In this document: piece after piece, positions 48,493 through 60,300 of the stretch
Layout of the letters: every line of letters begins with the position of its first letter
How positions within the stretch are numbered: the stretch's first letter is position 1
Source: Manihot esculenta
Taxonomy: Eukaryota; Streptophyta; Magnoliopsida; Malpighiales; Euphorbiaceae
Assembly (NCBI RefSeq): GCF_001659605.2
Contig: NC_035171.2
Span: 26,453,825-26,517,824 of the forward strand
Direction: 5' to 3'
DNA: 64,000 nucleotides
Translations under genes and position numbers: made by a program
Notes under the pieces: model-generated
What the model was told of the DNA's origin: nothing
Database searches by the model: none
What the model saw: only the letters and a program-made list of their open reading frames with translations

Positions 48493-48923
48493 TGTAATAC
48501 CCGGCTAGAGTCCGGCATCAGAATTCTATTTTCCGATGGAGTTCCGGTTGCCGAAAGTCTTTAGACGGGATAGATTTATGTTTTTCTCAAAAGTTTTGGT
48601 ATGTTTCATAGTTTTAAAGCATAAGGAACTGAGTTTTTGAATAAATTGAACCAAGGCAGAAAAGCCAGGTTTGGCCGCCGATGTTGAGGTTCGGCCGCCG
48701 AACATGCATGGCTTTCGGTTTCACGTGTGGCCGCCGAAGGTGGTCTGGCTAGCCACCTATAAATGGCCCTCAGTCAGTTGAAACGGTAAGACCACCGTTT
48801 CTTTTGTCTTCTGAGGTGAGACCCTGTCCTTTGTGAGTAGTTCTTCATGTTTTCATTCAATCATGCAAAGATTTGATTAGTTTTTATGGTATTTTGAAGG
48901 TTTTAAGCTAAAAACGCAAAGTT
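48493..48923 (+). repeat. E3 LTR bases 1-431, inverted (copy 2)
   Basis: 431 bp, the same length as the matching part of the 5' LTR (51,228-51,658) and 20 bp longer than copy 1. Contains a TATAAAT-type box near 48,757. Confidence 0.88.
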
Positions 48924-49800
48924 ACTCCGTACTGGAAGAAAATGAGCAGATTTCGTGAGTCTGTCCATAATCACCCATATAGAGTCTATCCTGTTGGACT
49001 CTGCTGGTAAGCCCACTACAAAATCTATGGCTATGTTCTCCCATTTCCACTCTGGAATCGGTAATGGGTTAAGCATTCCGGCTGGTTTCTGATGCTCTAG
49101 TTTCACCCGCTGGCAAATCTCACAGGCTGTCACAAACTGCGCCACTTCTTTCTTCATGGCTGGCCACCAATATACTCTCTTTAAATCCTGATACATCTTG
49201 GTGGCTCCTGGATGAACACTATACCTCTCATTATGAGCTTCCCTCATAATGTCTTCCTTCACACTGCTCCTATCTGGTACACAAAGTCGACTCCCATAGC
49301 GAAGGATCCCTTTACTGTCAAATCTGAACTCTGCATTGTTGCCTGACTGAACAGTCCTGGAAATCTTCATCAACTCTGGGTCCTCGTGCTGTCTCTGAGC
49401 TATCTGCTCCAGAAACACAGGTGTCACTCTCATCTGTGCTATCAATGCACCTGTACCAGACAACTCTAACTGTAACCCTTCCTCTATGAGCTTGTAAAGC
49501 TCCATCACTACTGATCTCCGCTCTGCTGCTATGTGGGATAAACTACCTAGTGACTTCCGGCTTAGGGCGTCTGCCACAACATTCGCCTTACCCGGATGAT
49601 ACTGGATCTTACAATCATAATCACTGAGCAATTCTACCCATCTTCTCTGCCTCAAATTTAGCTCTCTCTGACTCAAGATGTACTGTAAAATCTTGTGATC
49701 AGTGAAGATCTCGCATTTAACCCCGTAGAGGTAATGCCGCCACATCTTAAGTGCAAAGATAACTGCTGCCATCTCTAGGTCATGGGTAGGGTAATTCAAC
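48924..49800 (-). pseudogene. E3 pol block 2: RNase H tail to integrase N-terminus
   Basis: Duplicate of 35,063-35,938, here open from NYPTHDLEM (49,799) to the end. Contains FTDHK, HPGATKM, CEICQ and AIDFVVGLP. Differs from block 1 at scattered positions, so the duplication is not brand new. Upstream it joins LTR middle sequence at the same point as block 1. Confidence 0.88.
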
Positions 49801-51658
49801 TATTACACTTCTCTTTTCTCTTTCTGTACTTTGCTGAACCTTCCCTGTACACTGGACATTGAACCTGCAAGACTGGGGTTAAGGGAGTGGGATGAGCTCC
49901 ATAGCCCAGTGAGTCGAACAGTAAAACAATTCAAATATGATATGAAGGAATGCGTCATAACACAGACAATCTACATCAAGAGTAAACCTGTCACCACATA
50001 GTCTCAGTAACTCTGTGCCAGGGCGTAGAATCGAGCACCTGGTCTTCCTGTCATATATGTATATGTGTATAACACCTCTGTACTTACCATTGCCAGGGCG
50101 TAGTCAAAGGCTCCTGGTCTTTACTATAACTGCCAGGGCATAGTCAAAGGCTCTTGGACTTTACTATACCTGCCAGGGCGTAGTCAAAGGCTCCTGAACT
50201 TCCTGTCTGAGACTATTGGATCATTCAGCATTCACCCACATCACCAAATAACTATGCAATGCAACATATTTGTGGATACTAATGCAATCAACCTATTGCA
50301 TAATCATGATGCATGAGATATGCTAAAACATGCCATTGTGCAATTAAAAGAGTTAAGTTTAGTTCCACTCACCTCTGGCTATCTGGACTGACTGACTCTG
50401 CAGGCTCTGTAAACTCTGGAGCAGTACCCACTGCTGCTCTCTCTGGTTCCTCTGGTCTGTATAGGTACAGATAAACTCAAATGAGGGACCAAACTAGCTT
50501 ATGAACAACTCTATTTAACTCCCCAAAAATCCCCTTAAACTCACTCTAACACTCATACAAAGCATGCAAAAGAAAAGCTGGACAGAACACTTTCGGCGGC
50601 AGGTTCGGCGGCCGAAAGTCCTCTCCAGAGACGATACTCAAGCACCTTCAGCGGCCAAATCTCTACTTTCAGCAGCCGAACCCTTTCGGGGGCAAGTTTC
50701 GAAGGCCAAAAGGCACTCCAGAGACGAAAGTCTCTAACCTTCGGCAGCACCTTCGGCGGCCGAACTTCCCTCCAGAGCCGAAAGTCCAAAAGCTCGGGGG
50801 CAAGCTTGGGCAGCCGAAGCCACCTCCTCATGGGTTCGGCGGCCGAATGTCCCTTCGGCGGCTGAACCTGAGTTCATCAGCAGGGCAGAAACTTGCCCTG
50901 CCTCTCGCCAAATGCACCAAACTCCGCTCCAACTTCAGCCCGCACTTCCTCAACTGGCATACACTCATGTATATGCTCAAAGGGGTCAAAAACTACCTGA
51001 AAACCCCAAACACACAACACAAACAACACAGAAACAAGCTCTATGCACAAAATCATCAAAACCTCACACTTAACCCTATTCATGCAACTCTCCCCCAAAA
51101 CCACATAAAACCTTCAGAAAACATAAAAACAAGCTCAGGATCTTCACTTACCTCTTGAAACCAAGAAGCTGAACGATCCTAACGTGGAGTTTTGGAGCAA
51201 CTCTCCTTCAAACTCTCAAAACTTCACAACTTTGCGTTTTTAGCTTAAAACCTTCAAAATACCATAAAAACTAATCAAATCTTTGCATGATTGAATGAAA
51301 ACATGAAGAACTACTCACAAGGGACAGGGTCTCACCTCAGAAGACAAAAGAAACGGTGCTCTTACCGCTTCAACTGACTGAAGGCCATTTATAGGTGGCT
51401 GGCCAGACCACCTTCGGCGGCCACACGTGAAACCGAAAGCCATGCATGTTCGGCGGTCGAACCTCAACTTCGGCGGCCGAACCTGGCTTTTCTGCCTTGG
51501 TTTAATTTATTCAAAAACTCAGTTCCTTATGCTTTAAAACTATGAAACATACCAAAACATTTGAGAAAAACATAAATCTATCCCGTCTAAAGAATTTCGG
51601 CAACCTTAACTCCATCGAAAAATAGAATTCCGATGCCGGACTCTAGCCGGGTATTACA
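49801..51658 (-). repeat. E3 5' LTR, truncated (LTR bases 1-1,858)
   Basis: Starts TGTAATACCC at 51,658 beside the TGTGA duplication. The uninverted order at 51,220-51,235 (acttcacaactttgcg) shows the ancestral LTR across the inversion breakpoint. Splice-like sites (minus): donor 51,151-51,150, acceptor 50,458-50,457, donor 50,372-50,371, acceptor 49,866-49,865. It lacks the last 400 bases and the primer site. Confidence 0.88.
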
Positions 51659-51663
51659 TGTGA

Positions 51664-52248
51664 TGTGTTGCATTTCATGTTATCATATATTTTAAATGTT
51701 TTATTATTCTGCTCACTAGGCTCTTGTAGCTCACCCCTCTCCCTTAACCCCCAGGCTTGCAGGTACAGGGTAGACCAGGAGGTCAGCAAGAGTAATGAAG
51801 TCTTGTGTATGTAATAGCTAGAATGTGGACATGACAAATTGTATAATGATGTAGAGTTGTGAATAGTTATGTAATGTAATGACATTAAGGATTAGAGATT
51901 GTGCTTGACCCTATGTGTATGGTATCCCTTTTAATACATGATCTTAGATGTTTTGTAATGCTTATGTAAACCAACTCAACACATGTTATGCCACCCATTG
52001 GGGGCATTGATGAGGTCCCACAGAGGGGCCAATGTTTATGATTATGTTTATGTTCAGTGCATGCACAGGTTGAGTTTGGTGTATGAGAGAATGAATGAAA
52101 GAAAAGTTTTAATTTTTATGTATGTTGTTGATCATGTATGGGATTAATCAGGTTCACAGGTTGCATGTTAGGCTTGCTACGGGTCCCGGCGGCCTTAAGC
52201 CGACCTGGATCCTAGCGCCGGTAGCGGTCCGATTTTTGGGTCATTACA
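51664..52248 (+). repeat. E2 5' LTR, part 3 of 3
   Basis: Resumes after E3 and ends ATTACA at 52,248. Contains the CCCTTAACCCCC then CTTGCAGG acceptor-like site near 51,763. Matches 59,341-59,917. Confidence 0.92.
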
Positions 52249-52251
52249 GAA

Positions 52252-52263
52252 TGGTATCAGAGC
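52252..52263 (+). other. E2 primer binding site (tRNA-iMet)
   Basis: TGGTATCAGAGC three bases after the LTR end. Confidence 0.92.
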
Positions 52264-52509
52264 CCTAGGTTCATATGGTCGGACCTAGAGTGTCGGGCTC
52301 ATAGATGTTATAGAAGGTCAAGCACAATAGGAAGATCATGTCCACTAGGATAGGATGTGGAGTCCTGTCTTGTATGATGATGTGAAATGCCATGATTATA
52401 TGCATGTGCATTAATGATATGATATGTATGTGATGAGGGTTCATGTGTGCCCACATGAACCATATGATGCTAATGTTTGCTTGTTATGTGCTGCCTTTCA
52501 GAAAACAGG

Positions 52510-55500
52510 ATGAGGGGAACTCGTCGATCTGCACGATTGACTGGAGTGCCACCTGAGGATGAGGGCATAAGCGCTCGTCCTCCTACATTGCCTAGGGCAA
52601 TGTCTAGTAGGTCTAACAGAGAAAGAGCAATAAGAGACCCTAGAAGGTCTCTGGATCTGGGTAGGAGCAGATCAGTGAGGGGAACAGTTCAGGGAGGAAT
52701 TTCAGAAGACATGGGGGATGAGATGGATGTAGAGCAGAGGAGGGATGGCAGTCTGGGAGTTAGCATGTCAGAAGAGGGAATGGGTGAGTCCCAAGGAGGC
52801 ACTCAGGCCTCGGGATTTGTTCATCCACCCCACTACCCACACTTCTCACAAAATCCTGGGTATTCGATGGGAGGTACATCGGATTACCCTAACTTCACCC
52901 CTTATCCCACACAGATGCCATACCCACCCTACTACCCACCATATTCACAATACCCAATGTATCCACCCCCACCTTACTATCCAAATCCAGCAAACCCTAC
53001 CTCAGAAAATGTTGCACCACCTCCACCACCTACAGAACCAGCAGCCCCAGTTACTCAACCTTCTAGACCTAGCTCAACCAGTGGGAGCAAGGTCAAGATG
53101 ACCGACTACATGAAACTGGGTGCTCCTCAGTATGAAAAAGGGGATGACCCATTTGTGTATCTTGAAAGGGTTAAGGTGATCACAGATGAGATTGGGGCTG
53201 ATGACAGTAGAGCCATTCAGATGGCTGGGTTCACGCTTAAGTGCAAGAAGGCATAAGAGTGGTTCAAGAATTATGTGAACCCGAGAGTGGACAGCATGTC
53301 TTGGGAAGAGTTTGCAAACGAGTTTGCAGGATGGGCTTTCCCAGATAGTTCAAGGGAGCTGAAGATGATAGAGTTTGAGCAGTTGAGGCAGAGTGATGAG
53401 ATGAGTGTAGAGGAGTTCACAGACAGATTCTTGGAGCTGTTGCCATTTGCAGGGCAAAATCTTGACTCGGACCAGAAAAGGTCAAGGAGGTATATCATGA
53501 AACTCCACTCCAGATATTCCTCCTTGATCCAGTCAGCAGATAGGGAGAGCTTCCATGCCATAGTGGATATGGCCCGGAAAATGGAGGCTAGTGCCATCGT
53601 TCAGAGGACAGTTAAGCAGTCAGTGGCACAGCCTTCTGGTCCTAAGACCCCAGGCTCTTCTTCTTTTAGTGCAGCAGCTTCAGGTAGCAAGAGGTGGAGC
53701 AGTACCACCAAGAAGTCGAAGAAGAACAAGTTTTGGAACAAGGTCAAGTCCAGTCTGGGACTAGGGAGTGGCTCGAGCTCTGGTGCGAATAATGCAGTTT
53801 GTGCAAAGTGTAGTAGGCCACACAGGGGAGTTTGCCGGGCTGGGACAGCAGCCTGCTTCAGATGCGGGCAAGAGGGACACATGGCTCGGGAGTGTCCTAG
53901 GGCAGCTTTTGGAGCACAGTCTCAGCAGACAGCTTCTGGCAGTGTGGCTCAGCCAGCAGCTCCAGCCGTGACTCAGGTCAGTGGCAGAGGCAGAGGGAGA
54001 GGGGCAGCCTCTTCTTCAGCGGGTTTCAGAGGTGAATGTCCATCAGCTCCAGCACGGATCTTCACGATGACTCAACAGGAGGCAAATGCATTTAACACCG
54101 TGGTGGCATGTAACTTAGTCATTGGTTGTTCAGATGTGTATGCCTTGATGGACCCTGGTGCATCTCATTCTTTTATTGCTCCGAGAGCCGTCGAGGGGTT
54201 GGGTTTGATGATCTCTGAGTTATAGTGTCCTCTCTGGGTCAGTGGACCCAAGTGTGATCCATCAGTGGCAGAGTCAGTCTGCCAGTGCAGTCCAGTCTTT
54301 GTTGAGGGAAGATGCCTTTCCGCCGACCTTGTGGTTCTAGACTTGACAGATTTTGACGTCATTCTAGGGATGGACTGGTTATCTACTCATAGTGCTACCT
54401 TGGACTGCAGGGACAAGGTAGTCAGGTTCAGAGGTCAGGATGGGTCAGAGGTTGTCTTCAGGGGAGACAGGAGGGGTACACCTAGAGGTCTGATATCAGC
54501 TCTTCAGGCTCGTAGGTTGCTTAGGAAAGGATGTCAGGGGTATTTGGCTCATGTGAGAGAGCTTAGCAGTCAGGTTAGAGAGCCCGCCTCGGTGCCAGTG
54601 GTTAGAGAGTTTCTAGACGTCTTCCCAGACGAGCTGCCAGGTTTACCACCTGCTAGGGAGATAGAGTTCGAGATAGAACTGATGCCTGGAACCCGACCGA
54701 TCTCTATTCCTCCCTACAGGATGGCTCCAACTGAGTTGAAAGAATTGAAAGAACAGTTGCAAGAGCTGGTAGAAAAGGGCTTCATCCGACCGAGCACCTC
54801 ACCTTGGGGTGCACCAGTTTTGTTTGTGAGAAAGAAGGATGGATCCCTTAGGCTTTATATCGACTACAGGTAGTTGAACAAAGTCACTACCAAGAATAAG
54901 TACCCGTTGCCTAGGATCGACGATCTATTTGACCAGCTAGCCGGAGCAGGTTGTTTCTCCAAAATAGATCTGAGATCGGGGTACCATCAGCTAAGGATAA
55001 GGGAGGAGGATGTGCCGAAGACAGCCTTCAGGACCAGATATGGGCATTTTGAGTTCCTTGTAATGCCGTTCGGGTTAACCAATGCCCCTGCAGCATTCAT
55101 GGATCTCATGAACAGAGTGTTTAGTCAATACCTGGATCACTTTGTTATTGTCTTCATAGATGATATCTTAGTGTATTCCAGGAATGCAGAGGAGCATGCC
55201 CATCATCTGCGGTTGGTTGTGCAGACCTTGAGGGAACATGGCTTGTATGCCAAGTTCTCTAAGTGTGAGTTCTGGCTGAGGAGCATTTCATTCTTGGGGC
55301 ACGTGGTGTCAGAAAATGGAATCGAGGTAGACCCCAAGAAAGTGGAAGCTGTAGCTAACTGGCCTAGACCCTCTACAGTGACAGAGATCAGGAGTTTCTT
55401 GGGTTTAGCAGGTTACTATAGGAGGTTCGTTCAGGACTTCTCAAAAATTGCAGCTCCTCTGACCAGGCTAACCAGGAAGAATCAAAAGTTTGTGTGGACC

Positions 55501-57494
55501 GACCAATGCGAAGAGAGTTTTGAAGAGCTTAAGAAGAGGTTGGCTTCAGCACCAGTGTTAGCTCTGCCATCTAGTGATGAGGACTTTACAGTCTTTTGTG
55601 ATGCGTCCCGTGTGGGACTGGGTTGTGTACTAATGCAGAATGAGAGGGTGATTGCTTATGCTTCTAGACAGCTGAAGAAGCACGAGTTAAATTACCCCAC
55701 GCATGACCTGGAGATGGCAGCAGTAATCTTTGCACTCAAGATGTGGAGGCACTACCTCTATGAGGTAAAATGTGAGATCTTTACAGATCATAAGAGCCTG
55801 CAGTACATCCTGAGTCAAAGAGATTTAACTTGAGACAGAGAAGGTGGGTAGAGCTGCTGAGTGACTATGATTGCAAGATTCAGTATCATCCGAGTAAGGC
55901 GAATGTTGTGGCAGACGTCCTAAGCCGGAAGTCACTAGGCAGTCTATCCCACATCACGGCAGAGAGGAGACCAATGGTGAAGGAGTTTTACAAGCTCATT
56001 GATGAAGGTCTACAGTTGGAGTTGTCTGGTACAGGTGCTTTAGTGGCCCAGATGAGAGTGACACCTGTGTTTCTGGAGCAAGTGGCTCAGAAACAGCATG
56101 AGGACCCAGAGTTAGAGAAAATTGCCAGGACTGTTTAGTCAGGCAAGGACAGTGAGTTTAGATTTGATAGTAAGGGGATCCTCCGCTATGGGAGTCGATT
56201 GTGTGTACCAGATGACATAAGGCTAAAAGGAGACATTATGAGAGAGGCTCATAATGCAAGATACAGCGTTCACCCCGGAGCCACCAAGATGTATCAAGAC
56301 CTGAAGAAAGTTTATTGATGGCCAGCGATGAAGAAAGAAGTGGCACAGTTTGTGTCAGCCTGCGAAGTGTGTCAGAGGGTGAAGCTGGAACATCAGAAGC
56401 CGGCTGGAATGCTTAACCCGCTACCCATTCCAGAGTGAAAATGGGAGAATATAGCTATGGACTTCGTAGTGGGATTACCGGCGACGTCCAACAGATTGGA
56501 CTCCATATGGGTGATTGTGGACAGACTCACCAAATCTGCTCACTTCATCCCTGTCAGGAGTGGCTATTCTGTGGACAAGTTGGCGCAGGTGTATGTAGAT
56601 GAGATCGTCAGGCTGCATGGGGTTCCTGTTTCAATAGTGTCTGATAGAGGGCCCCAGTTCACCTCCAGGTTTTGGCGGAGTCTGCAGAATGCCATGGGTA
56701 CTAGGTTGGATTTCAGTACTGCCTTCCACCCCCAGACTGATGGACAGTCAGAAAGGACCATCCAGACTATCGAGGATATGCTCAGAATGTGTGTGCTGGA
56801 CTTTGGCGGTTCTTGGAGACAGCATCTACCTTTGGTGGAGTTTGCCTACAATAACAGCCATCATGCTAGCATCGGGATGGCTCCATATGAAGCTTTGTAC
56901 GGAAGGAAGTGCAGGTCACCTGTTTGCTGGGAGGAAGTTGGAGAGAAGGCCTTGGCAGGGCCTGAGCTAGTAGAGATTACCAGCAGGGTAGTACCCATAA
57001 TCAGAGAAAGGATCAAGACTGCTGCAAGCAGACAGAAGAGTTATGCAGACATCCGCAGACTGCAGGTAGAGTTTCAGGAGGGGGATCTGGTATTGCTCAA
57101 GGTGTCTCCAATGAAAGGAGTGGTTCGCTTTGGGAAGAAAGGTAAACTAGCCCCACGATACATCGGACCCTTTGAAGTCTTGCAAAAGATTGGGAATGTG
57201 TCGTACAAGCTGGATTTACCTGCTTCAATGGAAAGAATCCATCCGATTTTCCATGTTTCCATGTTGAGAAAGTTCGTGTCAGATCCGGGCAAGGTTCTTA
57301 GTGAGCCTGATGTGGAGATCCAAGAAGATCTCACCTATGTTGAGCAGTTAGTACGGATCCTAGACACCCAGATCAGAAAGCTGAGAAACAAGGAAATCCC
57401 GATGGTGAAAGTCCTTTGGAACCACCACAATATGGAAGAATGCACTTGGGAGACACGGGAGTCCATGCTCCAGCAATATCCTTATCTTTTTTGA
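52510..57494 (+). pseudogene. E2 gag-pol, full length but broken by stops
   Basis: Co-linear with E4 from [12 protein letters not shown] at 52,510 to YPYLF at 57,494, with every domain present: zinc motifs near 53,800-53,880 (the first reads CAKCSRPHRGVC), protease [16 protein letters not shown], RNase H, integrase D,D,E and chromodomain-like tail. Breaks: TAA at 53,254, TAG at 54,223, TAG at 54,871 (from Gln), 1-bp loss near 55,828, TAG at 56,136 (from Gln), TGA at 56,316 and at 56,436 (both from Trp). The last 1 kb is open. It can no longer make a full polyprotein. Confidence 0.93.
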
Positions 57495-57566
57495 GGTTAG
57501 TTCCTTGTGAGTTATATGTGCTTTGTATGTATGATATGTGTATGCCATGCTATGTGCTAGTTGAGG

Positions 57567-57602
57567 AACATTCGGGGACGAATGTTCTTAAGGGGGGGAG
57601 AA
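57567..57602 (+). other. E2 inverted repeat and polypurine tract
   Basis: GAACATTCG/CGAATGTTC hairpin, then AAGGGGGGGAGAA up to the LTR at 57,603. Confidence 0.85.
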
Positions 57603-59917
57603 TGTAATACCCGACTAGACTCCAATATCGGAATTCCTACCGTCCGGTGGAATCTCGGATGTCGGAGACCTCTAGAAGGGTAAAACCATGTTTTCATAAA
57701 ATGTTTTAATGTATTTGATGCTTTTAAGTAAAAAGGAAAATGATTTTTGTATGAAAACAACCTTGGAGGAAAACCCAGGTTCGGCCGCCGAACCTCAAGT
57801 TCGGCCGCCGAACATGCAGGCATTTCGGGTGTGCCTTAGGCCCCCGAAGGCATAAGTGAGGGAAGTCCAGATTTGGCCGCCGAACCTCAAGTTCGGCCGC
57901 CGAACATGGCATGCATGCGGAGGCACGTTCGGCCCCCGAACGTGGCCTGGCCAGCCACTATAAAAGGGTCCCTTAGCCGAAAATGGGCGAGTTTTTCTCC
58001 CCATTGTCGGCCAAGGTGAGCTCTCCGCCGTCCCTCACCAATCTTGAATTCTTTCCTTCAAATCTTTCACGATTTTCACAAGTTTTCATCTTATTTTGAA
58101 GATTTTCAAGTTTTGAGCAAGTTTTGAGCTTGGAGACCCAAGGAAGTTGAAAATCTCCCATCTCCAAGATTAGGTCGTCTCTCTCTCGATCTTCAAGAGG
58201 TAAGGGCCGATCTTGAACTCATTCCATGTTTTAAGTAAGTTTTATGAAGATTTATGGGGTAGAATGCATGTTTAGCTTATAGTTAGGTTTTTGAGTTATG
58301 TTGTGTTTTTTTATCAATGTGGCTTGCCAATGCATGTTTGATGTGTTGTAGATGGGGTTTAAATAGTATGAAGCCCCTAGGAGCTTGTATGCTTGTGTAT
58401 GTGTGTTGTAGAATAGGTTTATGCATGTTTGGATGGAATGGGAGGCGTATATGCATAGAAGAGCTGAGTTTCTGCCACTAAGGGAGAAACCAGGTTCGGC
58501 AGCCGAACATGCTTGTGGAGGCAGCCTTCGGCTGCCAAAGCTTGCCCCCGAAAGGAGACTTTCGTCTCTGTCTGGGAGTTTCGGCCGCCGAAAGTGCCGC
58601 TGAACATGCATGAGTTTCGCCTCTGTCTGGGAGTTTCGGCCGCCGAAGGTGCCGCCGAACCTGCCTGACTTTCGGCTCTGGAGGGACTTTCGGCCGCCGA
58701 ACCTGCCGCCGAAAGTGCCCTGTCCAGCCTTCTTTTGCATGTTTTGCATGATTGTTTCATGATGTTCTAGGGGGGTTTTTGGGGAGTAGTTTAGAGTTAT
58801 GTTCATGTATGTTTGGTCCCTCATTTGAGTCCACCTGTGTAGGTTCGGACCCGAGGAACCGAGGACCCCAGCAGTGAGTTCAGCTGCTTCTGAGTCAGTA
58901 GAGCTTCAGCCAGAGGTGAGTGGAATAACTCTTATGCTTTTAAATAAATAAACCAGTTTTAGCATGATTCACGCATCATGAATGCCATGAGATATAATAG
59001 GGTGCTTGCATTAGAACTCACGAATGTGTTGCATTGCATAATATGTTGATGATGCGGATGAATGTTGAATGATCCTTTAGTCCTCATATGTTATGATATG
59101 ATGATGATACGGTACGGAAGACTAGTGAGGCCCATTCTACGCCCTTGGCACCATGTAAGAGAAAGACCAGTGAGGCCCATTCTATGCCCCTGGCACAGTT
59201 GGAATGTTATGTTATGCTATGTTATGATTATGTAAGAGAAAGACCAGTGAGGCCCATTCTACGCCCCTGGCACAGTTGGACCATGTAGAGGACTATTGGT
59301 GACAAATTCATCCTTGATGTGATTAGCTGTGATGTGATGCATTTCATGTTATCATATATTTTAAATGTTTTATTATTCTGCTCATTGGGCTCTTGTAGCT
59401 CACCCCTCTCCCTTAACCCCCAGGCTTGCAGGTACAGGGTAGACCAGGAGGTCAGCAAGAGTAATGAAGTCTTGTGTATGTAATAGCTAGAATGTGGACA
59501 TGACAAATTGTATAATGATGTAGAGTTGTGAATAGTTATGTAATGTAATGACATTAAGGATTAGAGATTGTGCTTGACCCTATGTGTATGGTATCCCTTT
59601 TAATACATGATCTTAGATGTTTTGTAATGCTTATGTAAACCAACTCAACACATGTTATGCCACCCATTGGGGGCATTGATGAGGTCCCACAGAGGGGCCA
59701 ATGTTTATGATTATGTTTATGTTCAGTGCATGCACAGGTTGAGTTTGGTGTATGAGAGAATGAATGAAAGAAAAGTTTTAATTTTTATGTATGTTGTTGA
59801 TCATGTATGGGATTAATCAGGTTCACAGGTTGCATGTTAGGCTTGCTACGGGTCCCGGCGGCCTTAAGCCGACCTGGATCCTAGAGTCGGTAGCGGTCCG
59901 ATTTTCGGGTCGTTACA
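57603..59917 (+). repeat. E2 3' LTR
   Basis: 2,315 bp, uninterrupted, so it is the reference for the split 5' LTR. TATAAAAG at 57,959-57,966. Splice-like sites: GT 58,200, AG 58,841-58,842, GT 58,916, AG 59,430-59,431. Palindrome clusters at about 57,778-57,905 and 58,495-58,712. Tandem accagtgaggcccattcta units at about 59,120-59,275. Confidence 0.94.
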
Positions 59918-60300
59918 CAGATATCCGCAGAAGGCAGGTAGAGTTTCAGGAGGGAGATTTGGTGTTGCTCAAGGTGTCTCCTATGAAAGGGGTGGTTCGT
60001 TTTGGGAAGAAGGGTAAGCTAGCTCCACGGTACATCGGACCCTTTGAAATCTTGCAAAAGATTGGGAATGTATCGTACAAGTTGGACTTACCTGCTTCAA
60101 TGGAAAGAATCCATCCGATTTTCCATGTTTCCATGTTACGAAAGTTCGTGTCAGATCCGGGCAAGGTTCTTAGTGAGCCTGATATGGAGATCCTAGGAGA
60201 TCTCACCTATGTTGAGCAGCCAGTGCAGATCCTAGACACGCAGATCAGAAAGCTGAGGAACAAGGAAATCCCGATGGTGAAAGTCCTTTGGAATCACCAT
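59918..60300 (+). pseudogene. E1 gag-pol, block 3 (after integrase core)
   Basis: Picks up E1 pol where 21,365 left it: [48 protein letters not shown] and [12 protein letters not shown]. Open throughout. The first five bases are the CAGAT duplication. Cut at 60,300 by S2. Confidence 0.92.

Larger units (their letters stand above)
31841..51658 (-). mobile_element. E3: Ty3/gypsy element with internal inversion and tandem duplication
   Basis: Outer ends TGTAACGACC at 31,841 and GGGTATTACA ending 51,658, with perfect TGTGA duplications. Without E4 it is 9,632 bp. Plus-strand order: LTR end portion (31,841-33,663); plus-oriented integrase, polypurine tract and first 411 bp of LTR (33,664-35,062); minus-oriented RNase H to integrase N-terminus (35,063-35,938); LTR middle portion (35,939-47,520, interrupted by E4); a second inverted integrase/LTR block (47,521-48,923); a second minus-oriented pol block (48,924-49,800); LTR bases 1-1,858 (49,801-51,658). 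Gag, protease, RT and primer site are gone, so it depends on others for movement. Confidence 0.9.
21366..59917 (+). mobile_element. E2: Ty3/gypsy chromovirus nested in E1, itself carrying E5 and E3
   Basis: TGTAATACCC at 21,366 and GTCGTTACA at 59,917, flanked by perfect CAGAT duplications (21,361-21,365 and 59,918-59,922). Its 5' LTR is split into three by E5 (21,673-30,413) and E3 (31,841-51,658). Removing both with their duplications gives an element of 9,983 bp, with LTRs of about 2,314 and 2,315 bp. That the two LTR lengths match after removal confirms the nesting. The LTR copies differ by roughly 1.5-2% by eye plus small indels. Confidence 0.94.
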
